DNA of 15,258 nt. Source: Ligaoa zhengdingensis. GTDB taxonomy: Bacteria > Bacillota > Clostridia > Oscillospirales > Ruminococcaceae. Shown here piece by piece: positions 13,984 to 15,258 of this stretch. How positions within the stretch are numbered: the first letter of the stretch is position 1; every line of letters starts with the position of its first letter. Location of the stretch: contig NZ_JACRST010000036.1 in assembly GCF_014384885.1 (NCBI RefSeq), positions 1 through 15,258 on the forward strand. The letters run 5' to 3'. A program made the position numbers and the translations under genes. Below the pieces are notes generated by a model. It saw only the letters and a list, made by a program, of their open reading frames with translations. It searched no databases and was not told the DNA's origin.

Positions 13984-14103
13984 AGCAAAGCCAGCCGAGC
14001 CAGTCAACGGTCAAGATGAACGGCGCAAGCGCCGCCGTTGACAGCCCCGCCCGTCTTTGCTGGTAGGCAATCAAGGGGCGACAGCAAGGAGTACTGCCGC
14101 CCC
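13984..14103 (+). other. Structured leader ahead of the Orf7-like sigma gene
   Basis: Three nested pairings share one axis: AGCAAAG/CTTTGCT (13984-13990 with 14055-14061), GTCAACGG/CCGTTGAC (14003-14010 with 14035-14042) and GGCGC/GCGCC (14022-14026 with 14029-14033). A second hairpin, GGGGCG/CGCCCC with inner CAG/CTG (14075-14103), lies 30 bases before the sigma start. No T tract follows either one, so they are not simple terminators; a regulatory leader or transcript-stabilising structure is possible. Confidence 0.6.
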
Positions 14104-14132
14104 GCACTATTATTCAGAGAGGGGGAATTTCC

Positions 14133-14555
14133 ATGACCGAAGATGAAGCCTACAAGGTGCATATCCAGTACACATTCAATGCCTTTTGCAAGGTAGTCAT
14201 TCGTCACGCAGCCATAGATAAAATCTTGAAGCTGCGCCGGAGGTGGGAACGGGAAGTTTCCCTTGATTATCTGATGAGTGAAAAGTTTGTCCAGCTTGCC
14301 GAGCCGGAGTAGCTTGAAGAATATCTTTTTACCGCCTGCGGCCAGACCGCCGTTCTGTATCATGCGGAGCTTGCCGCCGCCCTTGCCCTTTTGCCGGAGC
14401 AGACGCAGGAAGAAATTTTTCGTTACTATTTCCTGCGCCAGCCGCAGCGCGTGATCGGCATACATATCGGCCGGACACGCAGCACAGCGGGGCGGCATAT
14501 CCAGCTTGCTTTGAAACGGTTGCGGCGGCTCATGGAGGGGAAAGACCATGAGTAA
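14133..14555 (+). pseudogene. Orf7-like sigma-70 family factor with in-frame amber codon 60
   Basis: The gene is read as 140 codons plus TAA. Residues 1-59 ('YTFNAFCKVVIRHAAIDK', 'RRRWEREVSLDYLMSEKFVQ') and residues 61-140 ('LPEQTQEEIFRYYFLR', 'RVIGIHIGRTRSTAGRHI') fit the small sigma factors of Tn916/Tn1549-like elements. These activate element regulation genes; the HTH of region 4 lies in the second half. Codon 60 is TAG (14310-14312), one base from CAG (Gln), and no other defect is present. Without suppression only an N-terminal stub is made. A GAGAGGGGGAA stretch lies directly upstream of the ATG at 14133. Its end overlaps the next gene by eight bases. Confidence 0.82.
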
Positions 14556-14745
14556 ACTTCTCCCCTATGAAATAATCGTCAAGGCGCATGAGGGCGACCC
14601 GGACGCAATCGACACCGTCCTTTCCCACTACGCCGGATATATCCGCTATTTTTCTAAAATGAACGGCCAAGTAAATGCCGAGGTTGAGGAATATGTGAAG
14701 CAACAGCTAATTGCCGCGCTGTTCAAGTTTCGCTTTGACCGATAA
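14548..14745 (+). CDS. HTH_16 (Orf8-like) helix-turn-helix protein (65 aa)
   Basis: 'LLPYEIIVKAHEGDPDAIDT', 'LSHYAGYIRYFSK' and the closing 'LIAALFKFRFDR' are the pattern of the short HTH_16 proteins that sit directly after the sigma factor in Tn916/Tn1549-like elements. Length is normal. The start overlaps the sigma gene end (ATGAGTAA, 14548-14555), so its translation is probably coupled to ribosomes finishing that gene; the amber codon upstream might therefore reduce its expression. GGAGGGGAAAG lies just ahead of the ATG and could support independent initiation. Function is probably regulation of the element by DNA binding. A terminator follows. Confidence 0.88.
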   Translation: MSKLLPYEIIVKAHEGDPDAIDTVLSHYAGYIRYFSKMNGQVNAEVEEYVKQQLIAALFKFRFDR

Positions 14746-14785
14746 GCAAAAAACTGAATACCAGCCGCCACCAGCGGCCAGCGAA

Positions 14786-14821
14786 AGCAGTAAGTCTGAA
14801 AAAGATTTGCTGCTTTTTTTG
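14786..14821 (+). terminator. Terminator after the HTH_16 gene
   Basis: AGCAG-T-AA-G-TCT pairs with AGA-T-TT-G-CTGCT around GAAAA, followed by a run of Ts (to 14821). It closes the sigma/HTH operon. Confidence 0.8.
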
Positions 14822-15258
14822 TTGTCCGTTTGGCATTTTTGAAATTTGTCCGTATTAAGAAGCAAAGAGAAAATTTCCAGAATTTCCGTCATTTTTGCCT
14901 TTGCTGGTGTTGTAGGGAGTGAACGGAAAAATTCTCTGCCCCGCCGGTTGCCAAAATCCTGTTTCCCGGATTACTAAGGCAAAAGAAAATTTGAAAAATC
15001 CCCGGACAGCGGGTAGCTGGCGGCCTTTCAAATGTATCTTTGGCGAAAGAAAAAAAGACCGCGCACAGCGGGCTGAAAGCCCCGCCCCGTTCGCTCTATG
15101 TACGGAAAAGCCCGGACAGGGGCAGTCTGCGGCTTACTAAGAGCAAGATTCTACCACGGTGCCAAAATCCGCATATCTGCGGTTTTGCCCCCTTTGGTAA
15201 ATCTTGTTGGGGAGTGCCTTCCCCAAACCCTGCTCATGCGCCCTGTCGGGCGAGAAAG
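14822..15258. other. Non-coding, hairpin-rich stretch; possible oriT region of the second element
   Basis: I see no gene here; the frame from 14919 (GTG) has its ribosome site touching the start and no family resemblance. Three hairpins lie close together near the end: CAAAA-T-CCGCA/TGCGG-TTTTG (15163-15187), TTGGGGA/TCCCCAA (15207-15226) and CGCCC/GGGCG (15239-15252). ATGCGCCCT (15236-15244) resembles the IncQ-type nic core and follows the second hairpin by nine bases, so a transfer origin upstream of mob genes is possible. Confidence 0.4.

Larger units (their letters stand above)
12524..15258 (+). mobile_element. Left part of a probable second nested element (continues beyond window)
   Basis: The left edge is set by where Maff2 departs from its family sequence. 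Beyond it the expected ICE genes (VirB6- and VirB4-like) are absent. Instead there is an AT-rich PadR operon, an Orf7-like sigma gene, an HTH_16 gene and structured non-coding DNA, which are parts of Tn916/Tn1549/Tn4451-type elements. No recombinase and no right end are visible. A deletion or recombination between two elements would give the same picture from this side. Confidence 0.55.

Noticed and set aside
14919..15140. 73-codon frame from GTG 14919
   Set aside because: The putative ribosome site touches the start codon, the composition is not protein-like and it lies in structured non-coding DNA.
12524..15242. TGCTCATG(T/C)GCC at 12524-12535 and 15231-15242 as att direct repeats bounding the second element
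   Set aside because: Eleven of 12 bases match, but the right copy is not followed by Maff2 sequence and lies in a possible oriT; chance similarity is more likely.
1..15258. CRISPR arrays, tRNA or rRNA genes, restriction-modification or toxin-antitoxin systems
   Set aside because: No regularly spaced repeats, cloverleaf or rRNA sequence, or matching protein families were seen on either strand.

Overview
The window is accessory DNA from a gut-type Firmicute, most likely a Clostridia member (Lachnospiraceae or Oscillospiraceae type). This is judged from the AAAGGAG ribosome sites and from gene families typical of Tn1549/Tn916-like conjugative elements. No rRNA, tRNA, CRISPR array or housekeeping gene is visible. 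All recognised genes are on the + strand.

Region 1 (1-2967 and 10798-12523) is the backbone of an integrative conjugative element (ICE). It holds a small Cys-rich protein, a BRO/KilAC-type antirepressor, a DUF6017 replication-initiator-like protein, a PcfB (DUF3801) protein, the VirD4/TraG coupling ATPase and the start of a Maff2 membrane protein. The coupling-protein gene is split: codons 1-100 lie at 2668-2967, and the remaining 489 codons resume in the same frame at 10798.

Region 2 (2968-10797, 7830 bp) is a complete Tn4451-like mobilizable element inserted in that gene. It encodes a large serine recombinase, TnpW, a conserved small ICE protein, an AT-rich cargo D,D-carboxypeptidase, a DUF3847 protein, a predicted IncQ-like oriT, a MobA (MOBQ) relaxase with an apparent ATA start, and a primase-helicase fusion. 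An ATGG core is present at both junctions, and removing the element restores the coupling gene exactly. In the excised circle the ends join to form TTGACA-17 bp-CATAAT directly upstream of the recombinase, so a strong promoter exists only in the circle.

Region 3 (about 12524-15258, running off the window) begins where Maff2 abruptly loses its family sequence. It looks like the left part of a second nested element: an AT-rich PadR/HAAS/lipoprotein cargo operon with its own promoter and operator, a structured leader, an Orf7-like sigma factor broken by an amber codon, an HTH_16 protein, a terminator and a structured non-coding stretch with a possible second oriT.

Taken together, two conserved ICE genes (T4CP and Maff2) are broken by insertions. 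The first element encodes a relaxase but no coupling protein, yet sits inside the coupling-protein gene of its likely helper. Its excision would therefore repair the transfer machine and switch on its own recombinase in one step.
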